Origin: CBFGTA01 sp965651595
Lineage (GTDB): Bacteria > Actinomycetota > Actinomycetes > S36-B12 > UBA10799
Assembly: GCA_965651595.1 (NCBI GenBank)
Contig: CBFGTA010000014.1
Span: 1-29,888 of the forward strand
Direction of reading: 5' to 3'
Length of the DNA: 29,888 nucleotides
The notes under the pieces were generated by a model. It was not told the DNA's origin, ran no database searches, and was given only the letters and a program-made list of their open reading frames with translations. Position 1 is the stretch's first letter. Each line of letters opens with the position of its first letter. Of the stretch, positions 8,891-15,878 are shown one piece after another. A program made the translations under genes and the position numbers.

Positions 8891-8905
8891 GCCCACTCCT
8901 TCCCA
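8891..8905 (-). promoter_or_regulatory. MraZ-box-like pair overlapping the mraZ ribosome binding site
   Basis: On the minus strand this reads TGGGA-AGGAG-TGGGC, two TGGGN units with a five-base spacer. In E. coli MraZ binds TGGGN direct repeats with this 10-base period. The spacer contains the mraZ Shine-Dalgarno core, so binding here would lie downstream of the start of transcription. Binding is inferred; only the repeat is seen. Confidence 0.45.
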
Positions 8906-8928
8906 CGCTGGATACCAGGTTCCCTAGT

Positions 8929-8956
8929 AGCCTACTCCACTTCCCTCCATTCTCAA
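8929..8956 (-). promoter_or_regulatory. Candidate promoter of mraZ and the dcw cluster
   Basis: On the minus strand a -35 element TTGAGA (8951-8956, five of six matches to TTGACA) is followed after 16 bases by TAGGCT (8929-8934), which fits the actinobacterial -10 form TAnnnT. Transcription would start near 8922, giving a leader of about 33 bases before the mraZ ATG. This is pattern matching only, but it is the best hexamer pair in the short gap. Confidence 0.45.
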
Positions 8957-8969
8957 CCCATTTCCCCCA
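8956..8969 (-). promoter_or_regulatory. Second MraZ-box-like TGGG pair upstream of the -35
   Basis: The minus strand reads TGGGGGAAATGGGT, two TGGG units nine bases apart, at the upstream edge of the candidate -35. TGGA units follow 11 and 21 bases further on, so the region keeps a period of roughly ten bases. The spacing is less exact than in the pair next to the start codon, so support is weaker. Confidence 0.3.
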
Positions 8970-8994
8970 CTTGGCGGGTCACATGCTCCACTCT

Positions 8995-9528
8995 TCAGGC
9001 TTCTGGCATCTCCAGCGGTCCGCCCTTGGCTTCCGGGAAGTAGTCCTGACCGATACCCGAGTCGCGCTTAGGAACCATGACAGTACGCTTCCAGCTGACG
9101 ATCTGGTCGCCGTGCTGGTTCAAACCGCGGGTGTTCATCGTGATGATCCCGGCGTAGGGTCGCTTCGACGATTCGCGCTTGTCCACACAAATCGACTCCG
9201 CATAGATCGTGTCGCCGATGTAGACCGGAAACGTCAGTTTGATGTCAGTCCAGCCGAGGTTAGCCACCGCGTTTTGACTCATGTCGATAACGGACAACCC
9301 GAGTACGAGTGCCACGGTGAGACCTGAGTTGACAATGATCTTGCCGTCTGTGATTGGGTTCGATTCAGCCAGGTGAGCGTTGAAGTGGTTCTGGTTGGTA
9401 TTGCAGGTCAAGAGCGTGAACCACGTGGAGTCGGCCTCACTGATCGTGCGACCAAAGGGATGTTGATAGACGTCCCCCACTTCGAAGTCCTCAAAAAATC
9501 GTCCGAGTTCGGCCTTGTGTACCGCCAT
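8995..9528 (-). CDS. MaoC-type hot-dog fold dehydratase (enoyl-CoA hydratase family)
   Basis: This 177-residue protein matches the MaoC-like hot-dog fold family, whose members hydrate or dehydrate acyl-CoA substrates. Family features are an N-terminal FFEDFEVGDVYQHPFGRTISEAD segment split over residues 11-33, then the active-site loop TCNTNQNHF (about 40-48), the GLTVALVLGLS helix and the NLGWTDIKLTFPVYIGDTIYAES strands. In classical MaoC enzymes the loop carries an Asp-Asn-His set; here Asn stands where Asp is usual, while the His is kept. It resembles the subgroup that includes mesaconyl-CoA hydratase-like proteins, but the substrate cannot be assigned. ATG at 9528 has GGAAGG upstream as ribosome binding site. 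It stands alone between the patatin gene and mraZ, preceded by a hairpin at 9550-9571. Confidence 0.85.
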   Translation of the reverse strand: MAVHKAELGRFFEDFEVGDVYQHPFGRTISEADSTWFTLLTCNTNQNHFNAHLAESNPITDGKIIVNSGLTVALVLGLSVIDMSQNAVANLGWTDIKLTFPVYIGDTIYAESICVDKRESSKRPYAGIITMNTRGLNQHGDQIVSWKRTVMVPKRDSGIGQDYFPEAKGGPLEMPEA

Positions 9529-9549
9529 GGCTTTTCCTTCCTGGAACTG

Positions 9550-9571
9550 CGGTGGTGTCTGTCCACCACCG
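9550..9571 (-). repeat. Perfect 8-bp inverted repeat before the MaoC-type gene
   Basis: The arms CGGTGGTG and CACCACCG are exact complements around a six-base loop (9558-9563). In RNA from the minus strand this gives a GC-rich hairpin ending 21 bases before the ATG at 9528 and just ahead of its ribosome binding site. No U-run follows, so it is not a classical terminator; it may be a leader hairpin or a protein site. Confidence 0.5.
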
Positions 9572-9686
9572 TCTCTGGAGGAAGTCTGCCAACTCGCTGC
9601 TGATGCGAAGAAGGCGGGCGGCGGCTACCGGAGGGACGTCGGTGCCATGACTGGAAACTCGCCTTTAGATGGCCGGCGCGTCGCGG

Positions 9687-10610
9687 TCAGTCCGCGAACT
9701 GCGCAATTCCGGTCCGGGTGTTGCGCTCACGAGTCATGTCGAACGGCGAACTCCCATGGATGCCCGGACCGTCGATCCGCAAGGTCTTGAGCCACTCGCG
9801 GGTTATCGAGTAGGTCGCATCGCTGATCGGACTGGAGTTGCTGAAGTCGTCAGGCCGTCGGGCGACGGGCCAAGGGCCTGGGAGGTAGAGAACATGCCGA
9901 TCGGTGATGCTAGCGAGGTCTCGCCGAGTCTGACGAGTTGCCATGATTCCGAAGGATCGAAAAATCGCCCCCATGATCGACGCATCGGCATAGGGCATCA
10001 CGGAAAGTCCGCAGTCGAGTATGACGATTGTCTTCGCGCCGGCCTCGGCCGCGACAGTGACGGGCAAGTTGGCCACGAGTCCCCCGTCGACGAGGCGATT
10101 CCCACCGCGTTCAACGAAGGGAAAGATTCCCGGTATTGAGGCGCTAGCCAGAATGGCGGTCACCAGGTCACCTTTGTGCAGGTCAACCAGGTCCCCGGAA
10201 TCGAAGTCTGTCGCCACAGCCGTCAGGGGAAGTTGCAGATCCGAGAAGTGCCGTACGGGCAACATTCGTTCCACCAGGGAACGCAGTGCGGAATGGTCTG
10301 CTAGCGACGACTGCCGGGCGGCGAGCCGATAGGCCGACGTCAAGGGACTGCCGAAGATGTCTTCTCGCTTGAGTGACGCCCAGACGCTGGCGAGTCGGTC
10401 CGCGGCGGTGTCGGGATCGAGTGCAACCGCCGTGCCGTTGAGTGCGCCCACTGAGGTTCCGACGACCAAGTCGGGCGTGATATCTGTGCGGGCCAGCGCG
10501 CGCAAGTGGCCAACTTGAACTGCTCCGAAACTCGCACCGCCGGCCAGGACGAAAGCGATCGGCCGCGGGAGATCGGCAACGAGGTGGAGTCTAGAATCCG
10601 TCGCCTTCAC
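9687..10610 (-). CDS. Patatin-like phospholipase/acyl hydrolase
   Basis: The 307-residue protein is a patatin-family serine hydrolase, expected to deacylate lipids with a Ser-Asp dyad. The nucleophile elbow GTSVG places the serine at residue 53, and DGG at 175-177 supplies the Asp. The oxyanion loop reads GGASFGA (24-30), lacking the Arg/Lys common in the GGGxRG form. SIPGIFPFV (158-166) matches a conserved patatin segment. No signal peptide is evident, so it is probably cytoplasmic or membrane-associated; its substrate is unknown. GTG at 10610 lies inside the end of the DUF3040 gene (20-base overlap) with GGAAGAAG just upstream, so the two are probably co-transcribed and coupled. Confidence 0.88.
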   Translation of the reverse strand: MKATDSRLHLVADLPRPIAFVLAGGASFGAVQVGHLRALARTDITPDLVVGTSVGALNGTAVALDPDTAADRLASVWASLKREDIFGSPLTSAYRLAARQSSLADHSALRSLVERMLPVRHFSDLQLPLTAVATDFDSGDLVDLHKGDLVTAILASASIPGIFPFVERGGNRLVDGGLVANLPVTVAAEAGAKTIVILDCGLSVMPYADASIMGAIFRSFGIMATRQTRRDLASITDRHVLYLPGPWPVARRPDDFSNSSPISDATYSITREWLKTLRIDGPGIHGSSPFDMTRERNTRTGIAQFAD

Positions 10611-10992
10611 GACGCTTCTTCCACCGCTCTTCCATCTTGTTCATGAACCCCCCGGAAGAAGCGGCGCTCGAGGTCTTCCTGCGCTTGCCCTTCACTGTCG
10701 GAACGTCGTCAGAGGAGGAGTCGTCAGAGGACCTGAATCCAGTCCCGCCCACGAGAACTCCGCCGAGCATGAAGAGGAATCCGAGAACCCCCACGACGGC
10801 CAACGAGACAATGACACCCGCGAGCAGTCCGGCGATGCCCACTAGGAACAACACAACCCCAAGGGCGATCCGCCGACCATCGAATGTCCGGCGAGTACCG
10901 CTGCGCAGAGTACTAGCCAGGTTGGGATCTTCGGCGTAGAGTGCGCGCTCCATCTGCTCTAGCAGGCGCTGTTCGTGCTCAGATAGTGGCAC
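10591..10992 (-). CDS. DUF3040 family membrane protein
   Basis: This 133-residue protein begins with PLSEHEQRLLEQMERAL, the hallmark of the actinobacterial DUF3040 family, followed by two adjacent membrane segments (about 43-62 and 65-86). The C-terminal tail is rich in Ser and Asp and then becomes strongly basic (KGKRRK, RWKKRR). The function of the family is not known. The frame is open upstream to 11070, but GTG at 10992 gives the canonical family N-terminus and has GGGAGGGGG upstream. In Mycobacterium a DUF3040 protein also lies near mraZ, so the placement is conserved. It overlaps the patatin gene by 20 bases. The 214-base gap to the divergent AidB-like gene should hold promoters for both directions. 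Confidence 0.88.
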   Translation of the reverse strand: MPLSEHEQRLLEQMERALYAEDPNLASTLRSGTRRTFDGRRIALGVVLFLVGIAGLLAGVIVSLAVVGVLGFLFMLGGVLVGGTGFRSSDDSSSDDVPTVKGKRRKTSSAASSGGFMNKMEERWKKRREGDGF

Positions 10993-11194
10993 CAGGCACC
11001 CCCTCCCTACAGTTGGGGCGTCGCGCACGAGGCGCATTCGCCGGACGTATACAGAAAAGAATAGGGCCAAGGACTCCGAAATGGGAACCCGTGTACGAAT
11101 TTAGTACGGAACGGCAGCTCCACGCGCGACCATATTCGCCAATCCGTTATTCAGATGTGAGGTATCCCTCTTTTAGTAGGGTCGAGCGCCGCAG

Positions 11195-11200
11195 TAGCGT
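11195..11200 (+). promoter_or_regulatory. Candidate -10 box for a leaderless AidB-like transcript
   Basis: TAGCGT fits the TAnnnT form and lies six bases before the ATG at 11207, which would put the transcription start at or next to the start codon. No Shine-Dalgarno sequence is visible, consistent with leaderless translation, common in actinobacteria. No good -35 is seen. Confidence 0.35.
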
Positions 11201-11206
11201 GTCTGT

Positions 11207-12904
11207 ATGACCCAAAGCCCGGATACGGCCGTGACAAGTGCGGCGGACACCCACGAAGTCCTCAACCAACCTACAGACTTTGTGGGCTACAACGCGTTCA
11301 GCGACGATCGCTGGCTGTCGGCGGCCCACACCGAGTGGGCCACCGCCGACAGCAGAGTGGCCCTTGAGGCCCTCGGACGCGAGGCGGGCTCTGCGCGGGC
11401 GAGGGCTTGGGCTGAGCAAGCCGATCGCAATTCGCCCGAGCTGCGCACCCATGACCGGTTCGGCCATCGCATCGACGAAGTGGAGTTCCATCCCGCTTGG
11501 CATGAATTGATGCGAACCGCTGTCGCAGCAGGTCTGCACGGCTCCCCCTGGGTCAGCACTGACCCGGCCGCCCACGCAGCGCGGGCAGTGGGTTTCATGA
11601 CGTGGTACCAGGTGGAGGCTGGCCACGGGTGTCCAATCTCCATGACGTACGCCGTCATTCCCGCCTTGCGCACCGACCCTGCCCTAGCCGCTATGTGGGA
11701 GCCAGGCTTGACGACACACTCGTACGATTTTGGACTGCGGCCAGCTTCGGAGAAGCACGGTCTCATCGCTGGCATGGCCATGACTGAGAAACAGGGAGGG
11801 TCCGACGTTCGCTCCAATACGACTAGAGCCACTGCCCTGGCCGAAAGCCCCATGTATAGCTTGACGGGCCACAAGTGGTTTTGTTCAGCACCCATGAGTG
11901 ACGTTTTCTTGGTCCTCGCTCAGGCACCGGGAGGCTTGACGTGTTTCGTCGTTCCACGCGTATTGCCCGACGGTAACCGCAACGTCTTTCGCATCCAACG
12001 ACTCAAGGACAAGCTCGGCAACCGTTCCAATGCCAGCAGTGAGATCGAACTCGCTGGGACGATCGGGTGGCGCCTCGGGGACGAGGGACGAGGTGTCCGC
12101 ACGATTGTCGAGATGGTCAGCGCCACCCGGCTCGACTGCGTCCTAGGGAGCGCCGCACTCATGCGCAGAGCATTATCGGAAGCTCTGTGGTACACGTCCG
12201 GCCGGAAGGCCTTCGGTCACACCCTGGTTGACGCACCCCTGATGCAGCAAGTCCTCGCCGATCTAGCACTCGAGGCAGAAGCGGCTGTCTGGCTTGGGAT
12301 GAAACTCGCCCATCTGACCGATCTCGCCAACACCGATTCCTCGGCAGCCGAGTCCGCCGCCGCCCTGCGCCGCATCGCCCTGCCCATGAGCAAGTACTAC
12401 GTCTGCAAGCGGGCGCCGTATGTGACCGCCGAGGCGCTCGAATGCCTCGGCGGGGCGGGCTACGTCGAGGAGTCGGGGATGCCCCGCCTGTACCGCGAAG
12501 CTCCGGTCAACTCGGTGTGGGAAGGTTCGGGCAGTATCAATGCTCTCGATCTGCTTCGGGCGGTGGGGCGATCGCGGGATTCGCTAGACGCCTACTTGAC
12601 CGCTATCGCACCGGTTCAAGGCACGAGCGCGGCTGCCGACGCCATGATCGCGCACCTGTTGGGACTGCTCGGTTCAGATCCGAGCGAACTCGAACTCCAC
12701 GCCCGAACACTCGCCGAAGGGATGGCTCTGCTGCTGCAGGCGGCCACCCTGATCGAGCACGCCCCGGACTTCGTCGCCGAAGGATTTCTCGCCACCCGCA
12801 TCAATAGCGTCCCGGGGGCACTGCGTTCACGGACCTTCGGTGCTGGCCTCGGAGCCGTCCACACCCAACAGATTGTGGAAAGGGCTCTTGTCGACGCGTC
12901 GTGA
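11207..12904 (+). CDS. AidB-like acyl-CoA dehydrogenase
   Basis: The 565-residue flavoprotein belongs to the acyl-CoA dehydrogenase superfamily and to its AidB branch. AidB-type features are the N-terminal LNQPTDFVGYNAF, HPAWHELM, MTEKQGGSDVRSNTTRA near residue 193, and PRLYREAPVNSVWEGSGSI, with Glu439 at the position of the catalytic base. E. coli AidB has 541 residues, is induced during adaptation to alkylating agents and binds DNA, but its physiological reaction is unsettled. Here the neighbours (MaoC-type dehydratase, patatin) could equally suggest lipid metabolism. The gene is monocistronic and convergent with zapE, 26 bases apart. There is no Shine-Dalgarno sequence, so it may be leaderless. 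Family is secure; role is open. Confidence 0.93.
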   Translation: MTQSPDTAVTSAADTHEVLNQPTDFVGYNAFSDDRWLSAAHTEWATADSRVALEALGREAGSARARAWAEQADRNSPELRTHDRFGHRIDEVEFHPAWHELMRTAVAAGLHGSPWVSTDPAAHAARAVGFMTWYQVEAGHGCPISMTYAVIPALRTDPALAAMWEPGLTTHSYDFGLRPASEKHGLIAGMAMTEKQGGSDVRSNTTRATALAESPMYSLTGHKWFCSAPMSDVFLVLAQAPGGLTCFVVPRVLPDGNRNVFRIQRLKDKLGNRSNASSEIELAGTIGWRLGDEGRGVRTIVEMVSATRLDCVLGSAALMRRALSEALWYTSGRKAFGHTLVDAPLMQQVLADLALEAEAAVWLGMKLAHLTDLANTDSSAAESAAALRRIALPMSKYYVCKRAPYVTAEALECLGGAGYVEESGMPRLYREAPVNSVWEGSGSINALDLLRAVGRSRDSLDAYLTAIAPVQGTSAAADAMIAHLLGLLGSDPSELELHARTLAEGMALLLQAATLIEHAPDFVAEGFLATRINSVPGALRSRTFGAGLGAVHTQQIVERALVDAS

Positions 12905-12930
12905 CGACTCGATGCTGTTGACCGATTTGG

Positions 12931-13974
12931 CTAGAGAGGCTCGGTTTCCAGGTGGGTGAGGGCGGCGAGTCGCGAGATGGCTCGCCAGTACTTCTTGCGA
13001 TATCCCCCGCTCAACATGTCGGCGGAGAAGACCTCGTCCATCGGGGTCCCAGACGCGCACACACGTACTTGATTGTCGTAGAGACGGTCGACGAGCGCCA
13101 CTAGTCGCAGCGCATCCGCTTGATCGGTCAGCTCAGAGACTCCATCCCAAGCGACCGCAGCGAGATCGGCCACCATCGCGCGGTACTGACTCGGATGGAC
13201 AGTGCGAAGGTGGCTCAGGAGGTCCGCGAAGTCATCCGCCGCCACCGGACCGGCAATGGGCGCCGTCGCTGCCGCAGCTGGCACGGGGACCACTCGGGCA
13301 GATGTTTGCGCATCGCGATGTCGATAGTCGGGGCCTTCGATGCGCACCGTGTCGAAGTGAGCGGCCAGTCCTTGAATCTCCCGGAGGAAGTCATCAGATG
13401 CGAAGCGGCCCTCACCCAACCTGTCTGGCAAGGTGTTGGAAGTCGCCGCGAGCCGGACTCCTGCCCCCACCAGTTCGGCGAGCAAACTCGACATCAGCAC
13501 CGTGTCACCGGGGTCGTCGAGTTCGAACTCGTCGATGCACACCAGATCAGCTGCGGACAGTTCCTCGACCGCTGTCTGAAATCCTATAGCGCCCACCAGG
13601 TTGGTGACTTCGGTGAAAGTGGCGAACAGACGGTACCCCGACGCGGCCGCGTAGATTGCCGCCAGAATATGTGTCTTCCCCACACCGAATCCGCCGTCGA
13701 AATAGATCCCCGGTTTCACTTGGGGCGCACCAGGCCTGCTCCGCGCCCGCCACACCTTGTGGCGATCGCGCCAACGGGTGGGAGTTGACCGCCCGACTTC
13801 GGCAGCGAAGGCACGGGCGACTTCACGTGCGCGACTCTGACTCGGGTGCGCCGGATCAGGCTGGTACGTGTCGAAGCGGCAGTCACGAAAATGTGGTGGC
13901 GGCACGAGCCCGGCCACAATTTCCGTCGACGGTACCTGCGGGTGGCGATCAACGAGCCGAACGGGTTCAGCCAT
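12931..13974 (-). CDS. zapE: Cell division protein ZapE (AFG1-like ATPase)
   Basis: ZapE/AFG1 proteins are P-loop ATPases; in E. coli ZapE associates with the Z-ring, and the mitochondrial relative assists protein quality control. The protein of 347 residues has Walker A GGFGVGKT (94-101), followed by HILAAIYAAA, and Walker B LVCIDEFEL with Asp148-Glu149. The sensor-like AATSNTLPD segment comes next, and the C-terminal SRLYDNQVR-type motif (VDRLYDNQVRV) is typical. I chose ATG at 13974, which overlaps the hemE stop by eight bases; a GTG four codons upstream (13986) is also possible. It is probably co-transcribed with hemE. Mycobacterium has an AFG1-like ATPase in the same chromosomal neighbourhood (from memory, Rv2670c). 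Confidence 0.92.
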   Translation of the reverse strand: MAEPVRLVDRHPQVPSTEIVAGLVPPPHFRDCRFDTYQPDPAHPSQSRAREVARAFAAEVGRSTPTRWRDRHKVWRARSRPGAPQVKPGIYFDGGFGVGKTHILAAIYAAASGYRLFATFTEVTNLVGAIGFQTAVEELSAADLVCIDEFELDDPGDTVLMSSLLAELVGAGVRLAATSNTLPDRLGEGRFASDDFLREIQGLAAHFDTVRIEGPDYRHRDAQTSARVVPVPAAAATAPIAGPVAADDFADLLSHLRTVHPSQYRAMVADLAAVAWDGVSELTDQADALRLVALVDRLYDNQVRVCASGTPMDEVFSADMLSGGYRKKYWRAISRLAALTHLETEPL

Positions 13975-15043
13975 CGCTCGGTCCACGACGGCTGGACTCG
14001 TGAACGAACGCCACCAGGTCCGTAATCACCTCCGGGTCGGCGGTCGGAGGGACACCATGTCCGAGGTTGAAAACATGCCCAGGAGCCGAACGACCGTCGG
14101 CGATGATCTCACGCGCCGCCGCTTCACGAACTGCCGCACTGGTAAAGAGGTACGCAGGGTCCAAGTTGCCCTGGACTGGCATGCGACCACCGAGCTCGTC
14201 GATCGCCTCGGCGAGATTGCGTCGGAAATCTATGCCCATGACATCGTTGCCAGCTGTCGCCATCGACGTCAGCAAGTGTGCTGCACCAACTGCGAAATGT
14301 ATCTTCGGCACCGGCAAATCCCCGATGGCATCAAACACTGTCCGGGTATGGGGAAGGACGAACCGCTCGTAATCGGCTCGACTCAGTGCTCCCGCCCACG
14401 AGTCGAACACCTGGACCACGCTGGCCCCGTGAAGGACCTGCAAGCGCAGGAACTGTCCACAGATGCGGGCAATCCGATCGAGCAGTTCATGCCACAGGGA
14501 CGGGTTGCCGAGCATGAGAGCCTTCGTCTCTAGGTGGTCTCGGCTCGGGCGACCCTCGATCAAATAAGAAGCCACTGTGAACGGCGCACCGACAAAGCCG
14601 ATCAACGGGATGGGCCCGAGTTCCTCAACGAGATCATCGACAGCTCCCAGAATCGGCTCCACGTCGGATTCATCCAAGTCCCGCAGCGCCGCCAGGCCTG
14701 CCGCAGTACGAACGGGTGGGTCAAACACTGGCCCGGTTCCCGCCACAATGTCGACCTGCAGGCCGATCGCTCGCAGTGGAACCACTATGTCGGAAAAGAA
14801 TATCGCGGCGTCGACTCCGTGCCGACGAACCGGCTGCAGGGTAATTTCGGTGACTGCATCGCGACTGAAGCAAGCGTCCATCATCGAAACGGTGGACCGC
14901 AACTGCCGGTACTCCGGTAAGGATCTGCCTGCCTGCCGCATCAACCACACCGGCGTATGGGTGACGCTCTGGCCGCGGGTAGCTCGCACGAGGGTCGAAT
15001 CGGCCGTGACACCAGTGACGACCGGGTGATCGGAAGGAAGCAC
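13967..15043 (-). CDS. hemE: Uroporphyrinogen decarboxylase
   Basis: HemE removes four carboxyl groups from uroporphyrinogen III to give coproporphyrinogen III in heme biosynthesis. The 358-residue protein has the family motif PVWLMRQAGRSLPEYR, with substrate-binding Arg36 and Arg40, then FFSDIVVPL, the GFVGAPFTVASYLIEG segment, FDSWAGALS and a C-terminal FNLGHGVPP motif. GTG at 15043 has GAGG just upstream. Its stop overlaps the start of zapE. Together with hemQ at the right end this supports the coproporphyrin-dependent route of Gram-positive bacteria; the intermediate enzymes are not in the window. It is divergent from the DUF3000 gene, with 120 bases between them. Confidence 0.96.
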   Translation of the reverse strand: MLPSDHPVVTGVTADSTLVRATRGQSVTHTPVWLMRQAGRSLPEYRQLRSTVSMMDACFSRDAVTEITLQPVRRHGVDAAIFFSDIVVPLRAIGLQVDIVAGTGPVFDPPVRTAAGLAALRDLDESDVEPILGAVDDLVEELGPIPLIGFVGAPFTVASYLIEGRPSRDHLETKALMLGNPSLWHELLDRIARICGQFLRLQVLHGASVVQVFDSWAGALSRADYERFVLPHTRTVFDAIGDLPVPKIHFAVGAAHLLTSMATAGNDVMGIDFRRNLAEAIDELGGRMPVQGNLDPAYLFTSAAVREAAAREIIADGRSAPGHVFNLGHGVPPTADPEVITDLVAFVHESSRRGPSDG

Positions 15044-15151
15044 GCCTCGATCGTTTCAGACTCTGCTCTGCCCTGCCGCATCGGCATGCCCCCTCACACA
15101 CACCATTGCCGCCTCCCCGCCCGTTTCCAACCGGATTGTCGTCAGCCGGGC

Positions 15152-15157
15152 TAGGGT
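15152..15157 (+). promoter_or_regulatory. Candidate -10 box for the DUF3000 gene
   Basis: TAGGGT lies six bases before the ATG at 15164, the same geometry as at 11195-11200. This would give a leaderless or nearly leaderless transcript. AGGGTG in the same stretch could instead act as a weak ribosome binding site, so the reading is not unique. Confidence 0.35.
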
Positions 15158-15163
15158 GTGCCT

Positions 15164-15727
15164 ATGGAAAACGCGTCACCAGCAGCCGACGCGTTCACAG
15201 CGTTCACCGATCCCTTGCGCGATCTGCCGCACCGTCGAGAAGTGGCAGTGGCCGTTGCTCCTGCCCCGAGCCGCCTCGCCCCGCTCGCCTACGCCCTCAA
15301 CTGCGAAGTGACCGTCGACGACGAACTAGTCGGAGGTGGGCGGCTCGTGATACTGCACAGCCCGGGTGGACAGGAATCCTGGGACGGCGATACGCGAGTG
15401 GTTGCCCACGCTTTTGCGCTGGTAGAAAAGGATGTGGCCGACGATCCGGTCCTCAACGGTGTCGGCTGGTCGTGGCTCGAAGAAGCCATCGCGAGCCGCC
15501 AACTTGAGGTTCGCGCGCTCGGCGGGACGACGACCAAGGAGTACTCCACATCATTCGGGTCCATGAGCGCTCGCCCCGACGAAGGCAAACTGCAAGTTCG
15601 CGCATCGTGGACGGCCGAACTGCCGACGATTCGACAGCATGCTCTCGCTTGGACCGACCTCATCGAAACGGCATGTGGGTTGCCCCCACTGATTGATGGA
15701 GTTCACTCGCTGCCGGTCCAGCCCTAG
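15164..15727 (+). CDS. DUF3000 family protein
   Basis: This 187-residue protein matches the actinobacteria-specific DUF3000 family, whose function is unknown. Recognisable segments are PHRREVAVAVAPAPSRLAPLAYAL near the N-terminus and GGGRLVILHSPGGQESWDG in the middle (both described in parts: basic start, then Ala/Pro-rich stretch, then the Gly-rich loop). The C-terminal part has IRQHALAWTDLIETACGLPP. It looks soluble, with no membrane segment or signal peptide. A GTG two codons upstream (15158) is in frame, but ATG at 15164 is preferred. The order hemE (divergent), DUF3000, WhiI-like regulator, RNase D is shared with Streptomyces; Mycobacterium also keeps a DUF3000 gene next to rnd. The conserved position suggests a housekeeping role but gives no biochemical function. 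Confidence 0.88.
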   Translation: MENASPAADAFTAFTDPLRDLPHRREVAVAVAPAPSRLAPLAYALNCEVTVDDELVGGGRLVILHSPGGQESWDGDTRVVAHAFALVEKDVADDPVLNGVGWSWLEEAIASRQLEVRALGGTTTKEYSTSFGSMSARPDEGKLQVRASWTAELPTIRQHALAWTDLIETACGLPPLIDGVHSLPVQP

Positions 15728-15804
15728 TCTCGCCCGCTATTCCACGAAGCTGCAACACCCTATTTCTGCTGTTAGCCTCGTCACTACCCGTATCGACGTC
15801 ACTC

Positions 15805-15817
15805 CGAATGGCATTCG
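15805..15817. repeat. 13-bp perfect palindrome before the WhiI-like gene
   Basis: The sequence CGAATGGCATTCG has exact 6-base arms around a single central base. It lies 61 bases before the GTG start at 15879, in the 151-base gap after the DUF3000 gene. It could be an operator, possibly for self-regulation, but no promoter is clear around it. Confidence 0.35.
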
Positions 15818-15878
15818 CTTGGCCGCTGTGGTGCCATTGATTCACACGTCGTCGGAGAGTCGTCGTTGGGAGGTGAGC

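Noticed and set aside
12905..12930. Terminator between the convergent AidB-like and zapE genes
   Set aside because: Only short self-complementary bases occur and there is no T-run; the gap of 26 bases is too short for a clear hairpin terminator.
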